Below are positions 46,901 to 57,620 of a stretch of DNA of 64,000 nt, in pieces. Within the stretch, counting starts at the first letter, position 1, and every line of letters begins with the position of its first letter. The notes under the pieces were generated by a model. It made no database searches and was not told the DNA's origin. It was given only the letters and a program-made list of their open reading frames with translations. Location of the stretch: positions 30,526,833-30,590,832 of the forward strand of contig NC_087062.1 in assembly GCF_963678635.1 (NCBI RefSeq), given 5' to 3'. The translations under genes were made by a program, and so were the position numbers. The DNA is from Symsagittifera roscoffensis (taxonomy: Eukaryota > Xenacoelomorpha > Acoela > Convolutidae).

Positions 46901-49900
46901 TTCCACTGTTCTCGAAATATTCCCAGCTGCTTTGATTTTGTGAAGATTGTAGAGAGGCTTTTGGAAAAACAACAAATGGCGGATTTTTAAAAACCAATTC
47001 GGAATTCAGTCAAGTCCACAGGTTTTAGTTGAATCGACTTCCTTCAGTTTTTTTGAACTTTAGTTTCTGAAGTGTCGAAGTCTTCATTTGGATGGTACCG
47101 GAAAGATTCAACTGGAATATCATGTACGGGTTCAGTTGGACAACTGAGAGAGAGCATTGAAAATATTGATTGAAGGCATTCGCTTCTTCCCTGGAAGACA
47201 CTGCTGTATTGTCCCCATACTTCATTATAGGAGGAAGACCTGATGTGCATTTGAGCTTCCAAAAGTGCTTGAAATTTTTGTCTGTGTTTCTGGATTCGAA
47301 AATTTCAGCTTCGTATGTCTTTAAGTCTTCATCCTAAATTCTTTCAACAACATCTTGTAATCGTTCAAGATTACTCTGATAAGTTTCTGAGTTTTTTGGG
47401 TGTTTTAGAAGAGTATACAATCGTTTACTTTAAGATGAACTTTGTGAAGAGATCCACACAGGCAGAGTCTTCCTATGCATTGTTTTCTTCGGAATACATT
47501 GACTCATAATAGTTTCTAACCAATCAGTCCACAAATCAACAAGTAGAGTGGGATTTGTCCAGCAAATTGGCAGAAAATGGAAACGTTGTACAATTTCGGT
47601 GATTTTATATTCGTCTGCTTTTTTGAAGTTATACAAGTTTGTTTTGTGCTCTGAACTGGGAAATGATCTGAGAAAGCAGTTCCATCAGCGTTATACGCAA
47701 AATACTTATCGACTTTCTTAAATTCAAAAACAAAATCATCACTCGTTGCCAAGATCAAATCCGTAATGTTCAATTATGTAGTGTTGAAGTCAACATACTG
47801 CTGTAAATCAAGATCATCAAAAATATCCAAACAAGAGCATTCATTTTCATCACTAAGGTACATACCATCCCACTGAACACCGTTGAGACTAAAATTCCCA
47901 ACGAGTATGAATGGCCATGATCTTAAGCGAGCGTAATCAGCTAAGTGCTGGAGAGTTTTTCTTTAAAAAAATCAAGGTCCCATCTATATCAACTGTTTGC
48001 AGGAGGACTGTAGAAGTCAGCCAACACCAAAGGAAAGGTATTTCAGTGTGGACGACAGCAGCTGCACAGCACTCTCCTGGTTGCATGAATTGATAGCGCG
48101 ATTGCAGAATTTCAAAGTTGATTAAGTTTTTCACAGCTACCAGAGAACCTCCGTGAGACCCTGCTTGGTGCTCACTGCTACATAATGAGTAACCAGTTTA
48201 AAATAATTCATTGTCGCCAAAATTTTCGTGAGTCCAAGTCTCACATAGACACAAGATGTCAAAGTCGTGAATTAGTATAGAGTTTGATAGAGACTGTCGT
48301 CTACCGAGATTAACAATGCTCCGAACATTGAACATCAGTAGTTTCAACTGCAGTGATGCGGGTGTAACAGTCAATAATCAGATGATGCAATCATCTGCTC
48401 GACGTTTTCTTCAATAGTTTCAACACTATTCAATCTCAGTCTTTTCATTTGTAATAGCTCGTCAATGTTGGTGTCTTCTGTGATTTCTGTTTTGTACAAA
48501 AAAAGTCTCAGCGAACGATATTTGAATTTGGATTGATCCACTTCTTTTCAAATAAAGTCTCTTCGCTTGACCAGTAAAGCATTTTCGAGCTGAGTTTCTG
48601 CCAGGGACAGAGCTTAACTTATGTAATTAGGGCAAGGATTGAGTTCACGAGCTTTGTCGAAAGTCTTCAAGTAACTTGCATTTTCCAGAACACGTCTAGC
48701 ATCCAGCGCCGTGTTGAATGTAACCGAAGTAATCTAGGGCGAGTACGCTCTTTGCTTCTTTTTCCAAGTCGGCAGATGTCAAAGATCACCGGTTTTACAG
48801 TGAGCTTCATATGCTCAAACATGCTGGAAAGCACTGCATGCTCACTCGCAACCGGCATCTAGTCAGTTTCTTCAAAGCCATCGAATCGTAACTGACAATT
48901 TAGATTGTTGTTGATTGGTCGATCAGGTACACTAGCGTTGATTGAATGAGAACTAGTGGGTTGATCAACGCTATGATTCTTTTCGATAATTGGTGGATCA
49001 GCTGATTTCCGAGAAGCTTTTAGCTGATCTGTTGATTCTTTCAATTCTTGAATCTCACAAGTGAGCTTCTCCAAAACTTCATTGGTTCTAATTTTGATAA
49101 ATTGATTCTTCGCAGAGGCACTCTCACAAAGCAACGCATCTCTTTTGCTAGCATTGACACAACCGTTGCAGAACAATAGCACATTCGCAGATAACTTCAT
49201 AAGTGAAGCAATATCGCCGGCATCAAACCCAATACACTCCGGTGTGAAGTGAAGTGTATCACCTTAGCCAACGCACAGGAATAAACTAGAATGAAGATGA
49301 AGTAATTTCTTGTAATGTCCGCACTTTCTTTTTCCCTCTTTCACAGTTGCATCGTGGCTGCCTTTTCGGTCCATTGTCAGCGATGCTGTCTTCAGCCGGC
49401 TTCTGGAATCCTCGAGAGGCTTCTTCTTACCGACACTTCACCATTTCAACTTGAACCAAATTATTTAAAAAGTTTAATAAGTTTAACAAGAATATTTTGT
49501 TGAAGCCAAAGATTCACATTCACCGCGAATAATTTGTCAGAGAAGCTTTAAGATTTCGTATAAATGAAGCTCTCTTACATTAAAAAAAAAAATTTTTTTC
49601 CCGCTTTAATTATTCTGATACGAACTTTTTCATTGAAAGTTAAAACTCTTGTTAATCTGTTGATGTTGCGAGCAATCTTGCCAAGGTTTGATTTGGAAGT
49701 CGACCCGTATGCTAACACGCCATATTGAACAATAGGTTGGTTTAATTTATGTTTGGTAAAACTGGTTCAACTGCTGTTTATTTAAAATCTTACGCAGTTG
49801 ATAAATGGTTCCACAGAATTTATTAATCTTAGTGTTAAAAGTTTCAATGTGATCTCTGAATTCCAGTTTTTTATTGAGATACAAACCCATAGTTGAAAAC

Positions 49901-52900
49901 GGACTTTTGCTCTATGTCCTCATTGTTCATTTGAATTGAGTAGTTGTTTTTTTTTCATTCTGGGCTCTTTTTCTTTTTCCCCCACCTGCAAATTTTTACA
50001 TGTAAATTTGTTACCACTTTGTCCGATTGTTATGAAAATTTTCATACAGACTAATAAGGCCACCACAAACAAGTTTGGTCTTCATACTCAACCTCGTAAA
50101 ACCACTCGTTACACATATATATTGAAGCTCGTGTGAGGTGGGGGGAAAGGAAAAAGAGCCTCATTCTGTTTTGTGAACCTCACTGTTTTAGTTTTATATA
50201 AGTTCAAAGTCAGTTTGCTATACACGTGGTTAAGTGTGAGGTGGATCGGATAACTATAGCTTCTTGCAAAACTACCCTAAAAAGTTTAAAAGAGTGATGT
50301 TTCTTCGCTGATGATGATAAAATTTGTTTCAACAGGATACAGAACACTCAAAGTTAAGAAATTGAGTTTAAAACGTTTTTGTATTTCGTTTCAACTCACC
50401 TGTCCTCCTCTAATTGCGTGTCGTACTGCTGTTTGTATCTCCTCAACAAGTACTTGGGGGTCCTTCCATAGGCAGGCTTGTACACGTACTTCTTTTCCAG
50501 GTTGTTGCCTGTGAGTGGTTCGAAGTGACCCTTTTTGTCGTCGATGAAGCCACGTCTGATTGCATTTGGACAGCCCTTAAAATTTTACATCGCTGACGAC
50601 TGTTCATATGTTTTTCTACTGCCGACTTAAATTACTTCAGGTCGTGACACTTTTTGCATCGATCTCTTTTTCTTTTTCTGAGAAATTTCAGCTCTTTTCC
50701 AGTTCCCCCCTTTCAAACTACCGAGTTTTATGTTTGATTTACGTGTTATTGCGGTTAAATGCGTGATGTTACGCTGTAAAGTATGTTGAACAAATCTGTT
50801 CAGAATTGTCGATTTGTTCACCACCCCAAATTTCATTGCATTATGACAACGTTAAATAGACTTTTCAAAATTGAATTTGAAGGGGTACTGGAAAAGAGCC
50901 GGGATTTCTCATTATAAATAGTCAGCTACTATAAATCCTACAAAATCCACTGCTTGGGTTATGTAATCAAAATGATTTTGAAGAGAATCTGAGGAAGGTT
51001 TATAAAAATAAAAACGGGGAAGCTAAAAACGGGGAACTGAAAAAGGCTCTTTTCTACTCCCCACCTTTCAATTTTGAAAACGTAACATTGGCTCTTTTTC
51101 CTTCCCCCCCCCCCACCCCCACCTCACACGATCTTCAATATATTAGTGTAACGAGTGGTTTTACGAGGTTGAGTATGAAGATAAAATATGTTTGTCGTGG
51201 CCTTATTAGTCTGTATGTAAATTTTCATAGTAATCGGACAATGTAGTCAACAAATTTACATGTAAAAATTTGCAGGTGGGGGGGGGGGAAGGAAAAAGAG
51301 CCGAAACATTGTTAACGCAATGCCCTAAAGATCCCTAAAGATAATTTTTTTGGCCTTAAAATCTTCCAAATTATAGATTGCAACTCGGTTTTTTTCCCGT
51401 CATTTTAGACGAGCATCAATTTTATGGTCTAATGAGTAGTTTTACAAGGTTTTTTGGTAGTCCGTATGGCAGTTTTCATAACAAAGAGACGAAAGTTTTG
51501 CTTGTAAAAACTTGCTGGTGAGGGGAAGGAAAAAAGCCTCACATTTACTTGTTTTTTTTTTAATTTTCATAGAACTTGCGGGACCCATCTTTCATGCTTG
51601 CTTTTTCCTGGGACCCAACTATCGGCTCTTTTCCAGGTTCCCCCTTTCGAAATCAGTTTTTAAAAGATTATTCAACGTTCTCATAATACAACAAAATTTG
51701 GCATGGTGTCAAATTGACAACTGTGAACATACTTTTTCTCCATACTTCACATCGCAACAATACGCATTTAGCCGTAATAATACGTAAAACAAACATAAAA
51801 ATCGATACTCTGAAAGGTAGAAGCAAAGTGGAAAAAGAGCACAACTATCATACTTGTACCAAATAAATCAATTGTCCTATAATTTATAACATTCAGGCTG
51901 TAGACCCGAAGCTGGAATTCAAGTGAGAGGTTGTCCTCACACACTGTCATTGCCATGGCAGGGCATCAATTATACAATTTGACGATCACCGAGGAGAACG
52001 TCTTACTACTATGTAAGTGCCTCCTCAACTGATTTGCTTTGATATCAACTTCTGAAACTTTTTGAACGGAAAAATTCAGGAAGATTAAATTGTTCCAGCT
52101 CTTCTCTCCCCCCTCACATTCGAGTTTCAGTTTAACACAATTTTGTTCTTCGTACTTTACTTCGTAAAATCACGCGTTCAGCCATAATAACACGTAAGAC
52201 AATTGAAAAAATGGAAAATTTGAAATGTGGGGGAGTGGAAAAGAACCATTATTCTTTCTTTAACCGAAATTGAATTATCAATGCCTTGAGTAGAATATTC
52301 TCTGCTGCATTCAGCCTGATGAAGTCAGTGTCTCTTTTCTGGTTCATCAGAGGTGGATCTTTGGGAATGGGGGGTTTGAGGTCGCAGGGGTCGTGCTTGT
52401 GTTTGGTCACACAGTGCATCGGAGGTCTTATCCCACAGTTCTTCTTCAGGTAACAGTCAGGGTCTGTTCAGAGGCATGAAATGATGTAAAGATTAGGCAT
52501 GTTTAGTATGTAAATTGCAAGATAAAAAATCACTATTTCAGCTTGCGCCCACCTATGAGATCTTTAATATCAGTGTTTGAAAAAGATGCCAAAAATTGCG
52601 TTTTTTTTGCTGAACTTCAGTTGTTTGTTAGCTCAATAGGCAGAGACTCTAATAAAAAAGATAACGATTCATTTCAAAACGAATCTGTCTCTTGCATCAT
52701 TGTTCACTAGACCTTTCAGAGGTTCCAAAGCGAATCCCATAGTGCGTCGGCAGTGTCTGTTCCTCCTCCGCTCGGCCACAACACTCGGTTTGAAACACGA
52801 AGTGTACCCAGTGTACCTCTTCGGAACAAGCGCCTCAGTTCGATTTCCAGGAATCAGATTCAGTATATTCTCATCTCCCTTACAAACTGTCGGTTTCTTG

Positions 52901-52950
52901 CTGTCAAAGGGCACCAGTCCAGAACTGGTCATTATCTTTTTCAGCGTCAT
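43873..52950 (-). CDS. ENKUR: enkurin, five exons, 280 aa
   Basis: Exons on the minus strand: 52713-52950, 52285-52463, 50400-50575, 44078-44230 and 43873-43969. Together they give 843 nt, that is 280 residues plus stop, against about 256 in human. The N-terminal exon has the conserved ENILNLIP...PKRYTGYTSCFKP...TMGFA pattern. Exon 2 has LKPPIPKDPPLM and DFIRLNAAENI, and exon 3 has the family signature YGRTPKYL. Exons 4-5 form the C-terminal enkurin domain (EKQALLWGLKQNWESVNKEY, then YKEKLEAELDDIKKDIDLLEKH). Enkurin is an adaptor of sperm flagella and motile cilia, binding TRPC channels and calmodulin and found in axonemal doublets. The introns host LINEs and MITEs. Two donors in this model are GC, not GT (see findings); the exon 2 end is uncertain. 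Confidence 0.88.
44078..44230 (-). CDS. ENKUR: enkurin exon 4
   Basis: Acceptor cttatttag|G. Encodes YNGEFLQRGTSKLLCEDEK and the WESVNKEY helix. To join exon 5 in frame without a gap against known enkurins it must end AAGAG|GCCAGT, a GC donor. Confidence 0.8.
45072..45124. other. two adjacent hairpins in enkurin intron 3
   Basis: ACCATCCCAATTAAAA (45072-45087) pairs perfectly with TTTTAATTGGGATGGT (45095-45110) around a 7-base loop GAACAGG. A second short hairpin, GGTGGT-gtaat-ACCACC, overlaps its end. It may be a small transposon terminus or a cruciform; it is not tied to a gene function. Confidence 0.7.
45840..47000 (-). pseudogene. LINE reverse transcriptase domain relic
   Basis: Readable blocks in order are ISPLHKEGGKDRIDNYRSVA, LLSCASKIIEKCIFEKL, QYGFHRG, AIYLDLQKAFDKVDHRVLL, GPLLFFAYNDNLPSN, FILADDSQVL (the catalytic F/Y-x-D-D block), then thumb motifs LQLYKRIVISTLCYASAAWNP and MRKIESMQKHLTR. 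Frameshifts and stops separate several blocks. Confidence 0.9.
47650..48352 (-). pseudogene. LINE endonuclease domain relic
   Basis: Readable motifs are LLMFNVRSIVNLGRR, then FDILCLCETWTHENFGDNEL, GGSLVAVKN and, near the end, DLILATSDDFV with FSDHFPVQ. These are the exonuclease-endonuclease-phosphatase signatures (N, E-T-W, S-D-H). In-frame stops interrupt it, for example after GDNELF. Confidence 0.85.
48660..49300 (-). pseudogene. LINE ORF1 relic (PHD-like Cys motif plus coiled coil)
   Basis: An FCNGC motif near 49160 with upstream Cys/His residues looks like the end of a PHD-type finger. It is followed by a Lys/Glu-rich helical stretch (EVLEKLTCEIQELKEST) and a Ser/Asn/Pro-rich region. This is the usual architecture of CR1/jockey ORF1 proteins. 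Frames are broken. Confidence 0.5.
49620..49930 (-). mobile_element. 3' fragment of a second, different LINE (RT thumb region)
   Basis: The minus strand reads YLNKKLEFRDHIETFN, INKFCGTIYQLRKIL, QLNQFYQT, stop, IVQYGVLAYGSTSKSN and IARNINRLTR. This is the post-palm/thumb region of a CR1/jockey RT and duplicates functionally the thumb already found at 46.1 kb, so it belongs to a separate insertion. Confidence 0.75.
49963..50160. mobile_element. MITE family M1, copy 1 (198 bp), perfect 8-bp TSD
   Basis: Ends GGCTCTTTTTC... and ...GGAAAAAGAGCC are inverted repeats. The flanks TCATTCTG (49955-49962 and 50161-50168) are identical. The interior contains ccgattgttatgaaaatttt and ctcgtaaaaccactcgttac. 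Confidence 0.88.
50400..50575 (-). CDS. ENKUR: enkurin exon 3
   Basis: Acceptor ttttaag|GG, then GCPNAIRRGFIDDKKG, KYVYKPAYGRTPKYLL and EEDR. The donor AG|GTGAGT is strong. The split Arg codon (AG plus G) matches the start of exon 4. Confidence 0.85.
50689..50902. mobile_element. MITE family M2, copy 1
   Basis: Begins agctcttttccagttcccccc and ends ggtactggaaaagagccg, an inverted pair. The interior has ttacgtgttattgcggttaaatgcgtgat, which distinguishes it from family M1. Confidence 0.6.
51090..51302. mobile_element. MITE family M1, copy 2 (213 bp, opposite orientation)
   Basis: GGCTCTTTTTCCTTCCCCCC at the left and ggaaaaagagcc at the right. The interior is the reverse complement of copy 1. 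The flanks GTAACATT and GAAACATT differ at one base. Confidence 0.85.
51611..51842. mobile_element. MITE family M2, copy 2 (diverged)
   Basis: ggctcttttccaggttccccc at the left and agtggaaaaagagcac at the right. The interior carries acgcatttagccgtaataatacgt, the inverse of the family M2 signature. Confidence 0.55.
51955..52012 (+). CDS. possible first coding exon of an unidentified plus-strand gene inside enkurin intron 2
   Basis: A strong initiation context (GCCATGG) opens MAGHQLYNLTITEENVLLL and then meets a textbook donor, T|GTAAGT at 52013. I found no continuing exon and recognise no family. It could be chance. Confidence 0.2.
52097..52252. mobile_element. MITE family M2, copy 3
   Basis: cagctcttctctcccccctc at the left and ggggagtggaaaagaacc at the right. 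The interior has cacgcgttcagccataataacacgt. Confidence 0.55.
52285..52463 (-). CDS. ENKUR: enkurin exon 2
   Basis: Encodes DPDCYLKKNCG to AAENILLK. With the end at CTCAAG|GCATTG it joins exon 3 in phase 0 through a GC donor. The alternative is CG|GTTAAAG at 52265 with an acceptor inside exon 3 (aatcag|ACG), which also keeps the frame (ILLKALIIQFR then RGFIDD). Confidence 0.75.
52713..52950 (-). CDS. ENKUR: enkurin exon 1
   Basis: Starts at ATG 52950 and runs 79 codons plus one base to donor AAAG|GTCTAG. The first intron is 249 bp with acceptor CTGAACAG, and the split codon makes Asp (G plus AC). The plus-strand frames across this exon are shadows. Confidence 0.85.
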
Positions 52951-53465
52951 TTTTAATCGAATATTTTCACCTCACTAATTTAACGCGACAATTAAGTTTA
53001 TTAAGATTTAAGAATTATTTCGAAATGTTTCTGCCAAGACGTTTCAAATGAAATTATGTTAATGACAGGCCAAAGCAATGGCATTGTTTATTAACAATTT
53101 ACGTTAGCATAATTTGTCACGTGCTGAAGTTGAGGACTTGTGGTTCGGAAAAATTACCCTTTACAAAATTTGGAAAGATAGGCAATCTTTTTTGAGGACA
53201 TGCAAATTTTTACAAGTAAAAGTACTAAGTACTGTAAGCCCGCTCTTTACACCATAAGATTGATGCTCATGTGATGCGGGAAAAGGAAAAAGAGCCACCA
53301 ACTTTTAGAAAAAATTGCACAATGTGAGCAAAACTACATAACAAATAAAGTTTTATAATTCAAGTGGGTTGAAACGGCAGAAGAGCCAATCATTGCTTTA
53401 AAGGAGATAAGACCGCTCGCATCAGGAAAAAAGTGATTGCTTTTTAACATCTATGAAAAAATTTC

Positions 53466-53669
53466 GGCTCTTTTTCCTTCCCCCCACAAGCAAATTTTTT
53501 CATGTAACTTTGTCGACCACATTGTCCGATTGTTATGAAAATTTACCTACAGACTAATAAGGCCACGACAAACATATTTTATCTTCATACTCAACCTCGT
53601 AAAACCACTCGTTACACTAATATATTGAAGCTCGTGTGAGATGGGGGGGGGGGGGGAGAAAAAAGAGCC
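53466..53669. mobile_element. MITE family M1, copy 3 (204 bp)
   Basis: Same orientation as the first copy, lying just upstream of the enkurin start codon. The flanks AAAATTTC and AAATTTTC differ at one base. A long G run sits inside the right end. Confidence 0.82.
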
Positions 53670-53689
53670 AAATTTTCCAACCACACACA

Positions 53690-53855
53690 TTTTCATAATT
53701 GTTTTTATATGTTATAACGACTGAATGCGTGATATTGCTATGTTAATCTGTTCTCCATCCAAATTTTTATTGAATTCTGACAATGTTAAATTAGTTTTTT
53801 TTTCAAATTTGAAAATTAAATTTGGGAGGAAGGAGTAGAAGAAAGCCAAAAGTTT
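53690..53855. mobile_element. MITE family M2, copy 4 (fragment)
   Basis: Retains gttataacgactgaatgcgtgat and the 3' half ending gggaggaaggagtagaagaaagcc. The left terminus is missing or overlapped by the neighbouring M1 copy. Confidence 0.4.
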
Positions 53856-56800
53856 TGTATAGCATTTAAACATCGAGTTTAAACATTATGCTCAAATGAG
53901 TATTTTTTGCTTTAAGGTATGGAAAAGAAAATTTTTGAAAACATTTATTTTCTCGCCATACAAAATGTCTTTACAATATGACCCCTTAAAAATATAGGCC
54001 AAGCAGAGCTTGGCAATAAATGCGATACAACTAAAACACAACATTGTAAGCGAGCAGATTGGTGACATATCAACTATTTTTTCTTGATTTTGTTGTCATT
54101 TTCTCTACTCTACTCAAGACATCAAAAATATAGAAACTTTGTTTTGAAGCTTAAAAATGCCAGTATATCTTAATTGGTTTGAGAAGTGTTCTTGCTGAGG
54201 AATTATCTGTCTTGATGTATTTGTTAGACGATACAGATTTTAAAAAAAATTAAGTGCTCATATCAAAAACTTGGAAGAACACTGGAGACAAATTTACTGC
54301 TTATATTGGAAAAATCCACAGCGCGCAATTAACTATGAATTTTTAGCAACTTTTTTTAAAACGGTTGAAAAAAACTTTTTCCATTCTGTTATCTCTAAAG
54401 TTTCCGGGAAAAAAAGAGTTAACAAAGCTCATTAGTTTCCCAAATAACTCATTTGAGCACATAGGTTCAAATTCCTTGTGTTGCTTTCAAGAAAGTTTCC
54501 ACAGCAAGAAAACCTCTGAAACTGGTTATGATATACTGGCTTTTCTAGGCTTCAAAACGTAATTTTTCATATTTTAGTTTTTCTAGCTGCCTCTAATTAG
54601 TTTAATTTAGCACGTGTCACCCAATTTCTACTTAAATATTGGAAGAGAAAGCGACAAAACATGAAGAAAAAATTCGTTCATATGCTTTACGAAATAAAAA
54701 AAATTGTAGTTTTTTTTAATCCCGGGAAACACGTTTCAAAGTTCTAAACACGTACCTCAAAGGATGTTAAGAAGAAAAATCATTACTGCAGTCCCAAGCA
54801 TAACTCAATTAAGCGAAAAAAAAAGGAAAAAAATGTACCTAAACAAAATGAGAGTTGTTAAATTTAAAAATTACAGAATGAATTTCAATTATAGTTAAAA
54901 TAGCTTCTGTAGTTTAGTCACACTGAACAAAAAAATCTAAGCTTTGGACACTAGCCAACAATAATTAAATCAACAAATGATTTTCGCCCAACTGGGTTCT
55001 TACCAAAAACTAAAAAATTTCAACCAAAAATCGAAGAAAAATAAGATGTAGCCCGAATTCCAACACTAAACTTTATGTTCAGAAGGCACGTGTTCTGCCT
55101 CTAGATCAAATTAGAAGGCCTCAAAGATGTTTGGGTTCCAACTCGGTCAATTTCATTAGAGATCTGTTTCAGTTTTTTGAAGTTGTTTTTGGGGGAAAAG
55201 CCTAAGTACTTGTTCTGGAAAGCGAAAACAATTTCCAAATTAAAAATCAAATGGGGTAAGGGGTGAGGGGGTTATTTAAAAGGATAGGGGGAAATTGAAA
55301 TTGATTTGACCACAGCATGACGAACCTTTGTTGTTCAGCTTATATGGCAAGCAAGTTTAGCTCTTTCCACTCCATCCTTCAATTGAAGAAGTATTTTGAA
55401 AATTTGTTTATGTTGTCCTATTCGAATTGTTCATTTGATTTGGTATTGTAAAGACAACAATTTCACGTTGTCCTTTTGCAAAAAAAAACTTGAACCGAAC
55501 CAATCAACAACGTAACTGCTCTTGGTCTACGTAGAACTTTTACTGAATTTCGAAGGAAATGTTGTCCAAAATGAACATTAAACACAGGGATTTAGGAGAG
55601 TAAAATCCTGAATATGCGCTTAGTTTTGTCCACGAGTGTATTTCTGAAAATAAAAGGTGGGTCGAAAAATTTCACAACTAATTACATTTGCGTTATCAAA
55701 CTGGAATATAGATTTTTTTCTAGTTAGCAACTAGTTTAACAAAATCAATTGAATCGATTCTGCAGCATTCATTTCTGCAGCAACCAAACTTGCACAATTC
55801 AAATTTAACTACTGGCTATGTACTAGTTACTACAGGGTAGTTTCAGGGGGAATTGAAACTTCTCGAATATTTTTGCATTGTCAGTTTTTTTTCGGCTTAA
55901 CTGATGTCTGATAAAAAAAATGTCGGCCTTGGTTACGCTTCGTAATTTTTTTCAGCTGCTAATTTGAGTTTAAAATTTTTAATTGTCTAGAATTGACATT
56001 AATTGTCTAGAATTCTTGAGGATAAAAAAAAGCTATTGTGAAAGCATATGGACTTTCTGTTTTTTTTGAGACGCTTTGGAAAGTCTTGACTTTTTGCAAA
56101 AAAAAAAAAATTTTTTTTAATAGAAACCTTTCTACTGATCTCGAAAAAGAGTACTACACATAGAAAGAACGCCTATATTTTTGCGTGGCTGCATACTCAC
56201 TTGGCTTTTTTTTTGCTTTCCCATTTTGTCTATAGCCTTCGAAAACGTCCTTGGTGGGGAGGCGGGAGACATTTGAACGTTACTTTTTTTCCTTTTCTCA
56301 AAAACCTTCTTACTAAATCTGATATATAGGTTTCAATGAAAAGTAAAGAGTTGAAAAACTCGCATTAAAAAGCAATTTTGCACAAAAAACTACGGCCTTC
56401 CGAAAAGTCAAGTTTTTGATTTTTTGATCGTTTTTCAATTTCTTTCATATTTTCTTCAAAAATTACACTCCCAAATTTAAGATTGTGGGTTCTCGAAAAC
56501 TAACCTCTCAAATTTGAGATTGTGGCTTCAAGTGAGACAACGGGTAGTGGAAAGCTCCCCTACATTAGCGGTGCCAATTTCCATTTTCTTACGCAAAAAG
56601 TTATCGTCCTCAGAAAAGTCAAATTTTTGTCTTTTTTGAAATTTTGGGTTAATTCTAAAGAACGGGTGAGAAGCTCTTTTGCATATGTGACTACGCCCAA
56701 AATCTCCGTTTTAAGAAAATTTTGAATTTTTTGGAGAACTAACCGGCCAAATTTAATTTAGAGTTCAACCGAAATAATTGATTGGGTGAATCGCTTCTAA

Positions 56801-57340
56801 ATAGGCGGCTGCGCCCAATTTCTTTAAAATAAGAGTTGTGATTCTCGGAAATTTCAACTCTCTGATTTGATGATCATTTTTTGGTCTTTTCTCGATGGCT
56901 ATTCTGTCAAAACTGATATTGCGTTTTTAATTGATCCAACAGGTTGTTGGAAGCCGATCTTTAAAACTATCTGCGCTCAGTTTTGCTAGAAAATTGTAAT
57001 GGCATTTAAACAAGTGAAAATTTTGAAAGTAAGACTGTTTTTTGGAAGTTTTTCTTACTCCACTCAAAAAATACTTGCCAATTCTCAGTTTAAATGTTCA
57101 ACCGAGAAGCATAGTTTTGGAAATCTTGACTACTTTATCGGCCACGACCTGCGCTTAGATGAAAAAAGTTACTGATTTTTAAATTTTGACTTTTTTTAAG
57201 AAAGTTTTTGAATTTGCTTAAAAATTAACCAATCAAATCTGAGAAGATAAATTTTAATCAAAAAAAGCGGTTGCGCGAATTTTTCCTGCGGCTACTTTTC
57301 AATTTTTTTTGAGAGAAAAGCTAGGTCTTTGGGAAAATTT
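53856..57340. other. intergenic, no gene recognised
   Basis: AT-rich DNA. Around 56460-56520 a short phrase (ctctcaaatttgagattgtgg and a variant) is repeated twice. From 56200 to 57250 similar aaaagtcaagtttttgattttt phrases recur, suggesting an old degenerate tandem repeat. Open frames here are short and motif-free. Confidence 0.4.
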
Positions 57341-57620
57341 CATTGGGAATCCATTTACAAGATTTACATGGATTCCGCGCACATATACTTGCAACGTAAA
57401 TTTTGTCTCCAATTTAACTTGTTGCGGATTCCGCAGCAAACAAAAATAGCTAATTTTTGTTCTGAATTCCGCAATTGTAAGTGGATTCCGCGAAATGTAA
57501 CTGGAACATGCAATATTTGTGAGCGAAATCCGCAAACTGTAAGTGGGTTCAGAAATTTGTTTTTTACTGAACTTGCATATGCATTTGCGGAGAACTTGCC
57601 AATTGTCAGCTGAATCTTCG
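57341..57620. repeat. GCGGATTCCGC motif cluster, left
   Basis: Four to six copies of a GCGGATTCCGC-type palindrome or its half, several preceded by TGTAAGT (for example gcaattgtaagtggattccgc near 57471 and gcaaactgtaagtggg near 57533). Overlapping frames on both strands are a by-product of the repeat. Confidence 0.6.

Larger units (their letters stand above)
45521..49300 (-). mobile_element. decayed CR1/jockey-like non-LTR retrotransposon in enkurin intron 3
   Basis: In 5' to 3' order on the minus strand: ORF1 relic (49300-48660), apurinic-type endonuclease (48352-47650), reverse transcriptase (47000-45840), then a 3' tail with GGGGGAAACCCC and short TTGTA-like repeats at 45521-45545. It has the same orientation as the host gene. 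Several stops and frameshifts make it inactive. Clade is assigned only from domain order and motif style. Confidence 0.88.

Noticed and set aside
52700-52978. Plus-strand frames opposite enkurin exon 1
   Set aside because: Shadows of the conserved minus-strand exon, which carries recognisable enkurin motifs.
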